A DNA stretch of 64,000 bases from Brassica napus (Eukaryota; Streptophyta; Magnoliopsida; Brassicales; Brassicaceae): assembly GCF_020379485.1 (NCBI RefSeq), contig NC_063446.1, forward strand, positions 13,873,597 through 13,937,596, written 5' to 3'. Positions 24,690 through 37,040 of this stretch are shown in pieces. The translations under genes were made by a program, and so were the position numbers. The first letter of the stretch is position 1; the number at the start of each line of letters is the position of its first letter. The notes beneath the pieces were generated by a model. The model was not told the origin of the DNA and did no database searches. It worked only from the letters and a program-made list of their open reading frames with translations.

Positions 24690-25627
24690 ACCCATTTCAT
24701 AAATCGAAGAATATTATATAAATCTCATCCTGCCAGTCCACCTCTAGGAGATCACTCACCCGAACTTAATGGTTCATGATCTACTGCTTGAAGGTACCAA
24801 CGAATGGAATGTGCATCTCGTTAACAGCATCATCAGGCCGGAGGACGCAAGATACATACTTAATATAAACCCAAGCTCAACAGGACAAGATACTCCTATT
24901 TGGAATTACACAACCATGGGCGAGTAGTACACTGCTCAGATCAGGATACCACCTGTACAAACAAATGCATTAACAATATCGATCAGAAGGGCAGGAAAGC
25001 AGAGAAATGTCAGTAGAGCTGAAGAGATGCTGCTCAACCATATGCATGATGCATTGAGAGACTCAGGTCAATGGGAAGAGGCAAATAACCAATCAAAGCA
25101 GGAAGACAGAGTAGGGAGATCATGCATGCACCCACATGAAGAACCAGAAGCTGTACCAGCAGAGTATCAATGTTTTTGCCATGTAGATGCTTCTTGGAAA
25201 GATGATAAGGAGGTTGCAGGTGTTGGCTGCTCCTTATACGGCAATGAAGGCACTCGACACCTACAAGGATCCTCCTCAATCAACCCAACAAACACACCAA
25301 GAGAAGCAGAAACAGTGGCAGTACAGCAAATGAGAAGACTTGCTTTTAAGCGAGTTAACTTTATGAGTGATTGTAAATCACTTGTGGATGAGTTGAACCA
25401 GTACACTCCTGCAGCAACCATCACTACAGTCCGTAACACGGAGTGTTTCTCCATGATACAGGATATCGTGGAAGCTTCCAAAGCAAATGAGTTCACTTTT
25501 TCTTGTGTTCCAAGAAGTAGACTAAGTTTGGTTGATGAATTAGCTAAGAAAGCCAGATGTAATATACAAAACTATGTAATATGCTGGTTTTAATATAATA
25601 GTTAAATAGATTGACCAAAAAAAAGAT
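24690..25627 (+). mobile_element. LINE 3' fragment with RNase H-like domain
   Basis: The frame at 25027-25593 encodes CFCHVDASWKDDKEVAGVGC, then AETVAVQQMRRLAFKRVNF and SDCKSLVDELNQ, the RNase H-like (RVT_3) C-terminal domain of plant non-LTR retrotransposons. Upstream, broken frames read VHDLLLEGTNEWNVHLVN and RPEDARYILNI, then a stop (GEYT region near 24930) and SGYHLYKQM in another frame, the usual region before the RNase H. The end is TTGACCAAAAAAAAG (to about 25625), a short poly(A). Heavily 5' truncated and inactive. Confidence 0.85.
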
Positions 25628-25693
25628 CTAACTCTTGTGTATATATACAACTCTCTTGTAACTCATTAAGCACAACACAATAATATATTTATA

Positions 25694-27437
25694 CTAGGAT
25701 CGGCCCGCCCTACGGGCGGGAAGTTATTATAAAAATTATTTTACATGAATTTATATTAACTTATGAAACATTTAAAATTATTATGTATTGAAAATAATAT
25801 TATAAACAAAAAATAATGGAAATAATTCTGAGATCATATTGTTATTGTTAATAAATATTTTTGATTTGAATTAAAATGACAACAACTTTCATTATTTTCT
25901 ATCGTTAAATAATACAATATTAACAAAAATAATTAAGAAAATGTAATAATAGAAATATTCTTATTATTTCTATTTCAATTTAACATAGTAAAAATATAAA
26001 GTTTATACAAATAATACTATATTTATTTTAAGAAGCTTCAAATTTTTAAAAACATTAACATAATTTTTTTTTTCTAAAGAACCTACAGTTCAGTAAATAA
26101 AGAGCCTTTGTATTGTTGTCAGTTTGTCACCATATAAATCCGGCTAATCTGTAATAAAACACACAAATCATTATACAGAAAAGATAATGAAAATCAAATT
26201 CACGCTCCCTAGAAGTTAACTGAGTGTACCTGCCAACCAACTTCTATGCTGTCAAGATATTTTCTGAATAAGTCACTGAGAAGTCATATATGCGAGAAGG
26301 TGAACTCGTACTGATGCGGCATCTTTGGCTCCCACACATTTATAGTTACTTTAGTTCCATAGTATTTATTTTCCCCTTCCACATAAGATATAGCATTCTA
26401 CAGTTCCAAAAACCAAAACAAATAACACATCTCAGATTAAGAAACCAGAAAAAAAACTTTTAACTCTTCTGATGACCACTTTGGTTCATGAGGACATGTT
26501 CCTCAGATTTAGGAAACGGAAAACTTTTATACTTTTTCATGCCATATTTTTTGTTTGAATTTTCTCTCAAGACAACATCTTCCTCTGTCATGGTTCCTTC
26601 AGCACATTTACCATATCGATGACATAACTGAGAGATATGTATTTCCTTCTATTTTTGACTTCGTAAAGACACTTTATTGTTATCAAAGAATCCCTCATTA
26701 GGATACAATTTTTCAATTTTTTTTGAGATTATACAACCTTCTTCGTAAAAACAAATTATTTCAATACTAGCTAAGATATGTTTTAAAAACAAAATATCTT
26801 AGAATCAATAAAAAACCATGTCAATTTTCCAGAAACTGAGCAACCTCACCTCTAAGGTGGAAGAACAACCCATAATTCAGATCAGCAAGTCGAACAGAGG
26901 AGTTAACTATTATAATGAGAAAATATCGAATGCTATTGGATTTGTGAGGATGATTTTCAAGAGATGAAGCTTTACCTTTTTATAGGTGGAGATTCATTGC
27001 TAGGAAAAAGGAATAAAGCGAGATACAATGAATGAGAAATCGTGGAAGCATTTATGAAGGTTGTTACGTAACGCTTCGGAAGATTACAACAGAAGACGAA
27101 AAGACGCAATTAAAGCTTGACACATAGGTTTTTCACGTCGATTTGATTCACTCAATTCATCATATCTCCTCCATAGCTGGTGTAGATCGAAGAGGACACG
27201 AGCCTTAATTTTTGGTCACGCCATCGGGAAAGACAACCTCTCTCCGTTGGGCCAATTAAATGTTTAGAAGCCCATTAACATGTGAACAAACGAAACATAA
27301 CTCGATTAAATGAAACGCATAGTTTTACTTATCTGAACACGTGTCAGCTCCAGAACGCATGACTTTCTGACGTGGCATCATAGGTGGCAGCATAGGAGAG
27401 AAGCAAACATATATATATATATATATATATATATAGA
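25694..27437 (-). mobile_element. Helitron, about 1.74 kb, carrying a captured gene fragment
   Basis: On the minus strand the 3' end is CCCGCCC-GTA-GGGCGGG (25720-25704), then CCGATCCTAG to 25694, then a host T (A at 25693). The 5' end is taken as TC at 27437 (or 27441), in ATCTATC just outside a (TA)n tract at 27411-27435. Near the 5' end is GCTGCCACC...GATGCCACGTCA. Inside are a TATA-like ACCTATAAAAAGG (about 26990) and a neprosin-like fragment. The 3' end is clear; the exact 5' end is less certain. Confidence 0.75.
26213..26627 (-). pseudogene. Neprosin-like (DUF239 family) gene fragment captured by a Helitron
   Basis: On minus, 26627-26465 reads GKCAEGTMTEEDVVLRENSN, then YKSFPFPKSEEHVLMNQSGHQ, which fits the neprosin activation-peptide region (CxxGTxP.RR ... 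H..A). After an intron-like gap, about 26400-26213 reads YYGTKVTINVWEPKMPHQYE and LDSIEVGWQ, matching the conserved neprosin (formerly DUF239) start, G.KATINVW and LN.IE.GWQV. A TGA sits where the family has Trp (TFSHI-stop-LLSD). Only the first part of an approximately 400-residue plant protein is present. Neprosin is a prolyl endopeptidase in pitcher plants; most plant members are uncharacterised. Confidence 0.7.
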
Positions 27438-27441
27438 TAGA

Positions 27442-29054
27442 TTCTATTATACTTTGAAAAAACTTTCATTGACCTATTCTCAAGTCATATTCACATCTCC
27501 TATATATTAATTGAAAATCTTTAAAAAAATTAGAACCTTAATTTTGTATTAATTAAAAAAAAACTTTATCCTATATTGCACTTCTAAATGCCTTCAAAAT
27601 CCTATTTCTAAGAATTCTAGAACACCTAATATAAACCATAGTTTAATATAACATTGTCACATATTTCCATAACTATATCAAAAGTCGCTTTTAATTTTTT
27701 TCGTCTTATTCGTATTATGACCAACGAGTGCCTTATATATCAGTTCTTTGTATATTATGAGTAAGGTTCTTGCATGTTAAACGTTTCTTCCAAAAGCTGC
27801 ACCTACACCAAAGATAAATGAAGAACAAATCACATGATTATTAAACAAATCAAAGAAGACTGTTGCAAATGTGACTCTTTTTGGATAAAAATATACATTA
27901 TGTACAATCAGTCTAAATCAATTAAAAACCCAGTAGTAAACAAAAAAGAATCGTACAAACTGTTCATTATTATTAGGTTCATCACATATAAGTTGAGTAA
28001 ACTGGAATCTCTACATTAGTTGAATTTTTGTTATTCTATGTTGAAGACAACAATATAATTGGAACTCTATAAAATATACTCGAGTGGACATTCAATCTCC
28101 TATACAGTATACCATATAGTAAGAACGAGTACGTATTTAACTAATCAAAAAATCCTTTTATATTGTATACAAAAATATTTCAAAACCATATCAGTATAAA
28201 ACATAATTAATATACGGTTTGTCTATTATTAATGTTTGTTAAGTCATTTTAATTCAAACTGAGCCAAACCATAATCAATCAAATACTTTTGGTGGTTTCG
28301 GTTAGAATGCATAATTTTTTTTTATGTCAGTGATATACGTACAATATAGAATAATAGAATTTTGGTAAGTATAATTTATATTTTTCGCTATTAAGAGAAA
28401 CAAATAAATACAAAATATTTATTTATATTCTAACTATAAGGTCACCAAACGATCATATATATCAAATATTTATGCTTGGTACACAATTCTTCATTAGGTA
28501 AATATGGAAATTTATATTGAAGACTAAATATGACTTCAAAACTAAGGAATGAATTGCCTAAATTTGTTTTGGTAGTTAAGGAAAATGCTAATAATGTTCT
28601 TTCGTAAAAGTTAATAATAATGAACGTATCACGTAAACCTAACTATCAGTCTTATATAAACTAGACCTGAGTATTCGGGACCCAATCGGGTTTCGATTTT
28701 GTCCAATCGAGTTTCGATTCTTCGGGTTTATCAAAATTAGCCTAATTCGGGTTAAATAAAAGTTTGGTTTGAGACCGGCTCGGGTTCTATCGAGTTCGAG
28801 CCGGAGTTTAACCGCTATATATTTACATAATTGTATTTTGAGAAAGTGTAACTTATTTACTAAATGAAAGCAATATATTTATTTACCAGACACGAGTTCA
28901 AACAAAGCAGATTCTTAAATCCTAATAAGGTATAGTATTAACGTGTATAAGTTTCAATTGAATGGTTAACTTTTTTCCAAATTATATTTTATTTTTAGAT
29001 TAGTTTTTAACCTCAACACTAACAATACCGAAGCACCGTACCAAGAAATCTCAA
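27442..29054. other. AT-rich repetitive DNA with a second Helitron 5' end
   Basis: TCTCCTATATATTAATTG at 27496 is a Helitron-type 5' start after a host A, facing right and lying 55 bp from the 5' end of the previous, oppositely oriented Helitron. Its own 3' end was not found. Positions 28670-28810 hold a degenerate TCGGGTTTCGA-type repeat related to that at 50200-50760. A 61-codon frame at 27834-28019 is not convincing. Confidence 0.45.
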
Positions 29055-29632
29055 TCCCCTATATATTAATAGAGAAACATTTAAAAAACTATAATCTGTA
29101 ATTTGTGCTAATTAAAAAGTGTAATACTGAATTGCCACATAATTGGAATGAAATTTTGCTTACGTGGTGAATTTATAATCAATTGAGAATTTTGTTGGTC
29201 CAAAATTAAATTGCTAGAGAATATTATATTATATAGTATGTCCATTATGGACCACTCATTTATCAAATTGAAATTTATTATCTATTCTTTTTTTAAATAA
29301 AACCTATGGAATTACCTAATGTAATTAAAATATATATGACAATTAATGATTTTAAATAATAAAGATTTGATAAAAATCTGTATACTTTTTATCATTTTTG
29401 TTTATTTCTTTATTATTAAAATAAAAAACACAGTTACATTAATCAAATAAAAAAACCTAGATATTTTTGTATATGTTGTACTTTGAATTTTTCGAAACGA
29501 ATATAAATTACTAAAACTGTTAAAATTCTCACATAAACTTTTGTGATCAAGGTTTGGATTTTTTTTCTATAGTAAGATATAATGATTATAAGACCATATG
29601 AATAAATGACTTTATTTTAATATGTTTTTATG

Positions 29633-29677
<45 letters not shown>

Positions 29678-30730
29678 CATATCATTTAAATTAAACTATA
29701 CATCATATGAAAATACATACTTATATTTTAATATTTGCATTAAACATAAATTGAAAAGTTAATATTTTAGTTTTGAAATTTTCATTGTTTTTTTAAAATG
29801 ATTATAAATTATTGAAACTACTAAACATCCCACATTAAAAAAAAAATCATTGGTGTAAAATTTTGTTACACAAATATGCAAATAATCATAAAATCATATA
29901 AGTAGAAACCTGTTTTAATAAATATCCATATTAAAAATATACTATTATCTATATTAATATCATTTAAATTTAATTATATATCATATACGATAGATAAGAT
30001 TGATTGTTTTGATTTATTTACCCTAAAATAATTGCGAATAAACAAAAATGATATTTGATTTATATGCACACGCTAATTTATTACACAGTAGAACTGATTT
30101 CTTAGTTATTTAGCATATATACTTATTATTTTATTATTTCAAAATATGCAGAAAACATAAAAAAAAAGTAATAAATATAAAATATTTATTCTACAAAAGG
30201 TTCGGATCTTAACCTAAGTCTGTATCTCATTAATAATTTTAAATCTTAAACATTTTCTAAATCTCAGACCAAAACAAACAAACGAAATGAGAATAAACTC
30301 CAAAATCAATATTTATATCGAGCAATAACCAAAATGAAAAAAAAGACACAAAAAGAAAAATATATTGAAGATACATAGGATTGACATGTGAACGTAAACT
30401 TCTCACGACCATAATTAACTTTTAAATTTCTAAATCATGATATAAAACTGAGCTGACATAGTTTCATTGTAACCAAATAGTAGACCTGAAATTCTTCGGC
30501 CTTAACGTTAAGAACGTTCTTATGCGATAAGTGATTTTTTGACCTAAAACATTTTTAAAAATGGGATCAGCTCATCTGTAAATAAATTATGTAATTAAAA
30601 AAAGTTACAAAAAAAATTTAAGGGTCAAAATATTAATTCGATCAAGAATATAAATTTATTTTTCCATACAATATTTCTTAAATAATTTTCATATTAATTT
30701 ACCTTGCGCAAGGCGCAAGTGTTATCCTAG
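29055..30730 (+). mobile_element. Non-autonomous Helitron, about 1.68 kb
   Basis: The 5' end is TCCCCTATATATTAATAGAG from 29055 after A. The 3' end is CTTGCGC-AAG-GCGCAAG (30703-30719), then TGTTATC and CTAG at 30727-30730. The following base is C, not the usual T, so the flank may have changed. A (TA)n tract lies at about 29636-29675. No coding sequence recognised. Confidence 0.75.
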
Positions 30731-31036
30731 CACCCACTGAATAAGAGATGTTTGGAACCTTGGATGATCTCAGCTTCAAATGAAACCAAGCTGTTGCTTA
30801 AGCCGATCCTCTATACATCCAGATATAGCAAAAGATATTAATCCATTGTACTGACCAAAAATATACGTTAGACCTCATAAAAAATATAGTGTAATAAATA
30901 ACTACCAATGTTCTTAGGTGTTAATTAGGAAACTAACCATTATCTTTGGTATGGTTGAAACTATCCTTACATTTTTAACTTAGTAGTAGTTAGTACGTAT
31001 CATTATTACATGAAAAATAATTTGTATATGTGTATA

Positions 31037-31212
31037 ATTTAGTATCTTGGTAATGATTTAGAGTTGTTTACAAATCATATTAATATAATTATTTAAAACC
31101 AAGTATTACCCAAAAACAATTTACTGGTAAATACCCAATTGAATTTTCACCAAAGTTAAGATTCTGTTTTAAATGGGAGAGCAAAGAGAAATCAGATAAC
31201 CATATATGAACA
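31037..31212 (+). repeat. Left copy of the direct repeat flanking the polygalacturonase gene
   Basis: GATTTAGAGTTGTTTACAAA starts near 31058, and the next ~150 bp (to AACCATATATG) recur with few changes at 33430-33606. This copy is 250-430 bp upstream of the gene's ATG, so it is part of the promoter. Confidence 0.85.
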
Positions 31213-31360
31213 CTTCCATAACCATAAATAATCAACCAAAAGCAATGCAAAAGAAACAGCCCAATATTAGCCGATGATTACTTACTAGTAACAAGAATCA
31301 AGTTCTTGTGTTTAAAAAATAGAATTATACTAACAGTTCATGGAAACACATTAATTAAGT

Positions 31361-31370
31361 CTATATAAGC
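31361..31370 (+). promoter_or_regulatory. TATA box of the polygalacturonase gene
   Basis: CTATATAAGC lies about 100 bp upstream of the ATG at 31465, a usual spacing for a plant gene. Confidence 0.6.
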
Positions 31371-31464
31371 AAATACAGTAGATCGACACTTCTCATCGTG
31401 TCTTAAACACATTTATTAATAACACAAAATCCTCACTTTTATATACCCTGAACAAAATAAGAAG

Positions 31465-33088
31465 ATGACTTGCATTGCTTCTGCGTTTAAGGCTTTGTGT
31501 TTGTCTCTCTTGTTCGTCGCCGCCGTTGCAAGTCGTCCGACCAACAGGCCAAAGGTTTTTAACGTCCAACGCTATGGTGCCAAAGCTAACGGAAAAACTG
31601 ATAACACCAAGGTATGTACATGACCAATATGTATAGAAACACGCAAAAATAAACATTTTATCGATTCTGTTTTGTTTTATTTGTCCAAAATTAGGCGTTC
31701 ACAAACATATGGAAAAGCGCATGCACAAGGAAAGGTGGTAATAGTAAAATCTACGTACCGAAAGGAACGTTTTATCTCGGTGGTGTAGAGTTCGTAGGGC
31801 CATGCGCGAATCAGATTGAATTTGTTATCGATGGAACTTTACTGGCTCCTTCAAACCCCAGGGACATTAAGAATGACACATGGATCCAATTCAGGTACAT
31901 TAACAATCTTATTATCTCCGGTGCCGGTACACTCGACGGCCAAGGGAAAGAGTCTTGGCCACTAAATGACTGCCACAAAAACCCCAATTGTCCTAAGCTA
32001 GCTATGGTACCACTTCTTAATCGTTTTACATATTGCTTTATTATATGATTTTACAATGAAAATTGTGCAATTCAATTATTTTCTATTACCCCTTCAATTC
32101 ATAGATTTAATTATCTAGATAGAAAACGTCATTAAAACGAGTATATATAGTTTTGAAGGGGGCAATATCCACATAATAATATGTCTATATCTTATATTCT
32201 AGTCTGCTAGTGTCTTACTAAACTTGATTATTCTCACAGACCATGGGATTTGCATTCGTGAACAACTCAAGAATCAATGGGATAACATCACTCAACAGCA
32301 AAATGGGACACTTCAACTTCTTCTCTGTCCATCACTTCAACATCACTGACGTCACTGTAACAGCTCCCGGCGACAGCCCAAACACCGATGGGCTAAAGTT
32401 TGGGTTCTGTAGCAACATTAACATCTCCAGGACACACATTGGTACAGGAGACGACTGTATCGCCATCCTTTCCGGAACCACCAACATGGATATCTCTAAT
32501 GTCAACTGTGGTCCCGGACATGGGATCAGTGTCGGAAGCTTAGGGAAGAACAAAGAAGAGAAGGACGTTAATGGCTTAACCGTAAGAGACATAGTCTTTA
32601 ACGGCACTAGCGACGGTATTCGGATCAAGACTTGGGAGTCTTCAGCTTCGAAGATCTTGGTTTCTAACTTTGTGTACGAGAATATTCAGATGATTAACGT
32701 TGGAAACCCTATCAACATCGACCAGAAGTATTGTCCTCACCCACCTTGTGAAAACAAGGTGAAATCTCTATGTGCAAGATACAAACTTAGATAATTCTTT
32801 TCTCTTATTACAACAAAAGAAAAAAGAAAGTTGTGTTTTCATTAATTTTTTCAGGGAGAGTCACACGTTCAAATCCAAGACCTTAAATTAAAGAACATAT
32901 ATGGAACATCGACAAACAAAGTGGCGGTGAATCTACAGTGTAGCAAGAGCTTTCCGTGCAAGAAGGTTGAGCTAATTGACATTAACCTAGAGCATAAGGG
33001 AGTCGAGGGTGGTCCTTCCACTGCGGTATGTGAGAATGTTGATGGTTCTACACGTGGCAAGATGGTTCCTCAGCATTGCCTGAACTGA
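31465..33088 (+). CDS. Polygalacturonase (glycoside hydrolase family 28), probably pollen-type exo-enzyme
   Basis: Hydrolyses alpha-1,4-galacturonan (pectate) in the wall. Exons 31465-31611, 31695-32006, 32240-32758 and 32855-33088 join in frame to 403 aa, the usual size. Residues 1-23 (FKALCLSLLFVAAVAS) are a signal peptide. All GH28 motifs are present: NTDG (201-204), GDDC (223-226), the catalytic Asp trio 203, 224 and 225, GHG with His247, and RIK (281-283). Cys pairs near the C-terminus (CSKSFPCKK, CLN at the end) are typical. The short signal peptide followed directly by the right-handed beta-helix domain resembles pollen exopolygalacturonases; tissue is inference. I recall a polygalacturonase at At2g40310, between the ferritin gene and TBL33. 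Intact, with a 160-bp repeat on both sides. Confidence 0.93.
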
Positions 33089-33430
33089 TTCAACGACCCA
33101 TGGGAACAATGGCCGTGTGTTGTACTATTTTATATTTCCTTATGTTTTTTGTATAATTTCTAGTTGCTGTGTTGTACCCCCAAATACCATGATAAATATA
33201 CATACTTAAATAATATTTTAAATAATAGTATATAGAGATCGGTAGAATTTGCCAATATATGTTTATTAATTCATTTTCTTAAATATTATGATAAATAAAT
33301 ATTAGGTCCCAATAAATATTTATTAAAATAACTTTTTATGATATAAATTAATTAGAGTAGTGATTTATTTTATAATTATGGAAAATGTGACAAATAGTCG
33401 AAATCACTTCTCTAATAATAATAGTATAGA
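33089..33430 (-). mobile_element. Polygalacturonase 3' UTR, then a Helitron 5' end fragment
   Basis: Minus strand reads TCTATACTATTATTATTAGA from 33430 after a host A (T at 33431), a canonical Helitron 5' start. The 3' hairpin end was not found to the left, where only the gene's 3' UTR (33089-33190) and AT-rich DNA lie. The 5' boundary abuts the second copy of the direct repeat. Confidence 0.6.
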
Positions 33431-33606
33431 TTTAGTTCTTTTGGTGATGATTTAGAGTTGTTTACAAATCATATTAATATAATTATTTTAAAACCAAGCA
33501 TTACCAAAAAAAATTTTACTGGTAAATACCTAATTGAATTTTCACCAAAGTTAAGATTCTGTTTTAAATGAGAGAGCAAATAGAAATCAGATAAACATAT
33601 ATGTTC
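33431..33606 (+). repeat. Right copy of the direct repeat flanking the polygalacturonase gene
   Basis: Shares about 160 bp with 31037-31212, from TTTAGAGTTGTTTACAAATC through CACCAAAGTTAAGATTCTG to the CATATATG region. No polygalacturonase coding sequence follows it. Confidence 0.85.
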
Positions 33607-33824
33607 AAATATAGTGGTCTCCATACTATATTAGCTTCTTAAGCTAAATCAAATTGCACTAGAAGCTAATATAGTACATTGAAAATGTTAGTCCTCGATC
33701 GGAGTATTCTTCATGCTAGATGTTGAGTTTAGTTTGTCTTTTTCACACTCATATGGATGGATATTAATTGTCTATATCAGAAATGACTAAAGATATAGAT
33801 AGCTACATCTTTTTAATTTAATAC

Positions 33825-34366
33825 AATAAAACTTCTATAGATTAATAATATTGGGACTTTGAAATTTTATTAATTTATAGAGATATTAATTTTAAAAAGT
33901 TTTCTTATTTAGATTTTTATTTTAAGATATATTTATTTTAAAATAAGAAAAATATTTAATTTTGGTGTATAAACATTAATTGTTATTTTTTTGAAATTTG
34001 ACATTTATACTAATTTTATAATATTATATGGTATATATAATGTATATTGCATAGAACTTAAATGTGGTTTTAGATATAATATTAAAAAATCTCATCAAAA
34101 ATATATTAAGTATTAAGAAAATATAAAGATAATTCCATTGTAAATATAAAGCAAACAATATAATAATATGTTACTATTTATATAAAATATCTATACATAT
34201 AAATTATTAATTTATAATTTTAATGGGACTATATATTTACATAAAATTTTCTAAAAAATTATTATCTTATTATTTTATCGATTTGTGTCAAATTTTGAAC
34301 CGGCCCAAGTTTGGACTGGCAAAATTTATTAATTTATAAAAATTATTAATTTGTATAGGTTTATTT
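33825..34366. mobile_element. AT-rich foldback element (MITE-like), about 540 bp
   Basis: The left end AATAAAACTTCTATAGATTA and the inverted right end (AATAAACCTATACAAATTA when complemented) match imperfectly over about 45 bp, including ATTAATAAT and ATTAATTTATA. The left arm continues with ATTGGGACTTTG, and the right with CCCAAGTTTGGACTGG. Superfamily not assigned; no clean TSD seen. Confidence 0.55.
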
Positions 34367-37040
34367 TGTTTTCGAATAGTCCAGCTAAGACTATGAAAAT
34401 ATGAACTACCGTTGCTTTTTCAAAGAATTTATTATATCACAACTATGTACGTTATCACGATCTTTTATCCATGTTTATATAGATTGGAATATAAGGAAAA
34501 TAGTTAAATACTAGTACTTTATTGCAACATGTCACATGCCAAAAAGCGTCTCTCTCTCTCTTTGGACTCGTCAGAATTTCATGTTCACGCGGAAATGCAT
34601 ATGTTATTATATTTAAAGTAAAATGAAACAATATGTAAAAACCTTTTTTTTTTGACAAAAGGGCTTAACAATATGTAAAAACCTTATGGGGTTTATAAAT
34701 AAAATATGAAAGAAAAAATAAGTAAATGTAAAATAGTGCTGCAAAAAAAAAAACACATGAAAATAAGAAGGGTAGATTTTAACGTCATTTTACAAACGAC
34801 CAAAAGAGTGAGAACATTAATAGCAGCCTCCTTGCCAACTTGCATCTCAACTTGCAATTCTTTCCTTCCACTACAAAGTTTATATATAATTCGTAATATG
34901 ATAATACAACTAATAATCATATAAATCAATTTGTTTTTTACTAACATATGCATTTATTTATGGAATATATTAAAGAAAGATTTACATTCTATATTAAAAG
35001 GTGTTAAAGAATAATAGTACGTAGAAACGACTTTCGTTTTTTTCTTTGCAACTTGCATGCTTTGTTTTTTTTTCTATAACAAGTTGGATTTTATTACACC
35101 CCCACTTGCATTTTTACGTACGATCATATACATTTCTATGCATCATCTATTCAATCTTGAATTTGATTTCACAAGTCTCGAAATCTTGCTTTTGGAAACT
35201 TTGAAAGAATGAAGGTCTTTTCATCATGCTCAATGGGTTCTCTATTTCAAATAAGAAATAATATTATATATAATTTCGATATTTTACATTTTATGCGTGA
35301 TATATATAGGCTCCGATTGAACGTCACAAATGGCGATACATATTTGATGGGAAATATAGTTACTCTCAGTTTCAAAAAAAAATATAGTTACTCTCGCTTC
35401 AGCCAGTATACAACCAATAAGGTTAAAAAAAAAATTCACTTACTTTTCTGCTGGTTACTATTTAAATAGAGTAAAAGTGATTATTTTTTTCTTTCGGGTG
35501 GAAAAAAAAAGTGTGCTGTGCTGGATTTATTTATTTTTTTCTTTTTGTGTTACATTATTTATTCTATTTATTGTTACTCTCAATTTTTTTTTAATGTATT
35601 ACGCCTGGTTACTCTCATCAATACCAATAACTCTTGTATAGATTGATGTGACTGTATGTATTTAATAGAGTAAAACTTTATTCTGAATTTGACTTTCTCT
35701 CATTCCAACTTTTTTTCACTAATCAAGGGAAAATACCAATAAGATAAAAGTGCATTGGTTTTGGTCAATCATCTCTCTACTAAAATGAAGTGGAAACGAG
35801 CGTAACACATTTTCTCCACATTTCATTTTCTCTTTTATTTTTTCACTCAGTTACGCCGCAAGTTGTCGCCAATCACATCCTAAGAAAATCTGGAAAAGCA
35901 ATAGTTTTGGCATCTGAATCATTGTAACGGTTCACACATCTCAAAAATAAAATAGACCCGATGAATTTTATCATTGGCAGTAATAGTAGTTCTGTAGGAT
36001 TAATTTTAATTTATTTTGGTGAATAAAAACAAAATCCTATATGTATTACTGGAAAGTTGGTTGATGAAATGACAGCATTTGAAAAATTGTAGTTTCGAAA
36101 TAAGGAAGATAATTCTAATAATGCTGTAATCTCCTTTTCAGTCTACCAAGTTTCAGGATCACCCGTCACCATTTATCTTGGCCTAGCACTATATCATTAT
36201 ATTTATATAATTATATATCAATATACCGTAACTAAATTTTATCAAAAATACAATTACAATTAAAGAATAGAAATTACTAACTGACTGGATTAAGTTTATG
36301 TTTAAGGATCGAACATTCTGATTGCGTAACAATGATTAAAGACCAAGTAATTCTATTGTTTGTACATTTTAGGAGAATGCAAATGATATATATAGTTACA
36401 AATTTATATATACTTGTATCTCTAATAATATACTCCCCCTGTATCAAAATATAAAAAATTACAAAATTTTATTCAATTTTTCTCGTTTGTAGAATGAAAC
36501 ATTTTTTCTCTCTTAAAACACCATTTAAAGTGATATGGAGAGAGTATATAGGAAAGACGAATCATATGGATCAGCACATGGGTTTTATGGTTGCCCAGAA
36601 ATGTTCATATCTCCTCATTTAGTATGGATATCAGTAATTATTTCAATGAGTACTATCCTAATAAAAATGTCGGTAATATACATTATTACGTACGTTAAAA
36701 GAGATCACAGTCTTAGAAATATAGAAACAACACTCATTAGCTGATTCATTATACTGTTTCATGATCAACCAACGATCATACATATGTAGCGTAACTGCGC
36801 ACGAGGAATATTATGGAAATTAAGAACCTAAACAAACAATGTCCTGTTTATTTTAAAGCTACGAGATTTATATATACAGAAAGAGTTCAAGAAGAAATGA
36901 TTTTAAAGGTAAACTAAAGTATCATCGAAACAAACGTTTAGCAAACCTTAAAACCCTAACTTCGAAAAAACAAAACCATCTTCACTTTTTTGTAGGTTGG
37001 TAAAAAAGGAGAATTGATAAATAAATAAATAAAACTGTAA
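34367..37040. other. AT-rich intergenic DNA between polygalacturonase and PYL6
   Basis: No gene recognised. A fragment near 36430 (ACTCCCCCTGTATCAAAATA) recalls the CTCCCTCYGT end of plant MITEs. In Arabidopsis I expect a TBL33-type gene here; none of its motifs were seen. Short frames at 34693-34953, 35209-35469 and 36535-36744 look like chance. Confidence 0.5.

Noticed and set aside
32332..32628. Minus-strand frame over the polygalacturonase exon
   Set aside because: Antisense shadow of GH28 exon 3.
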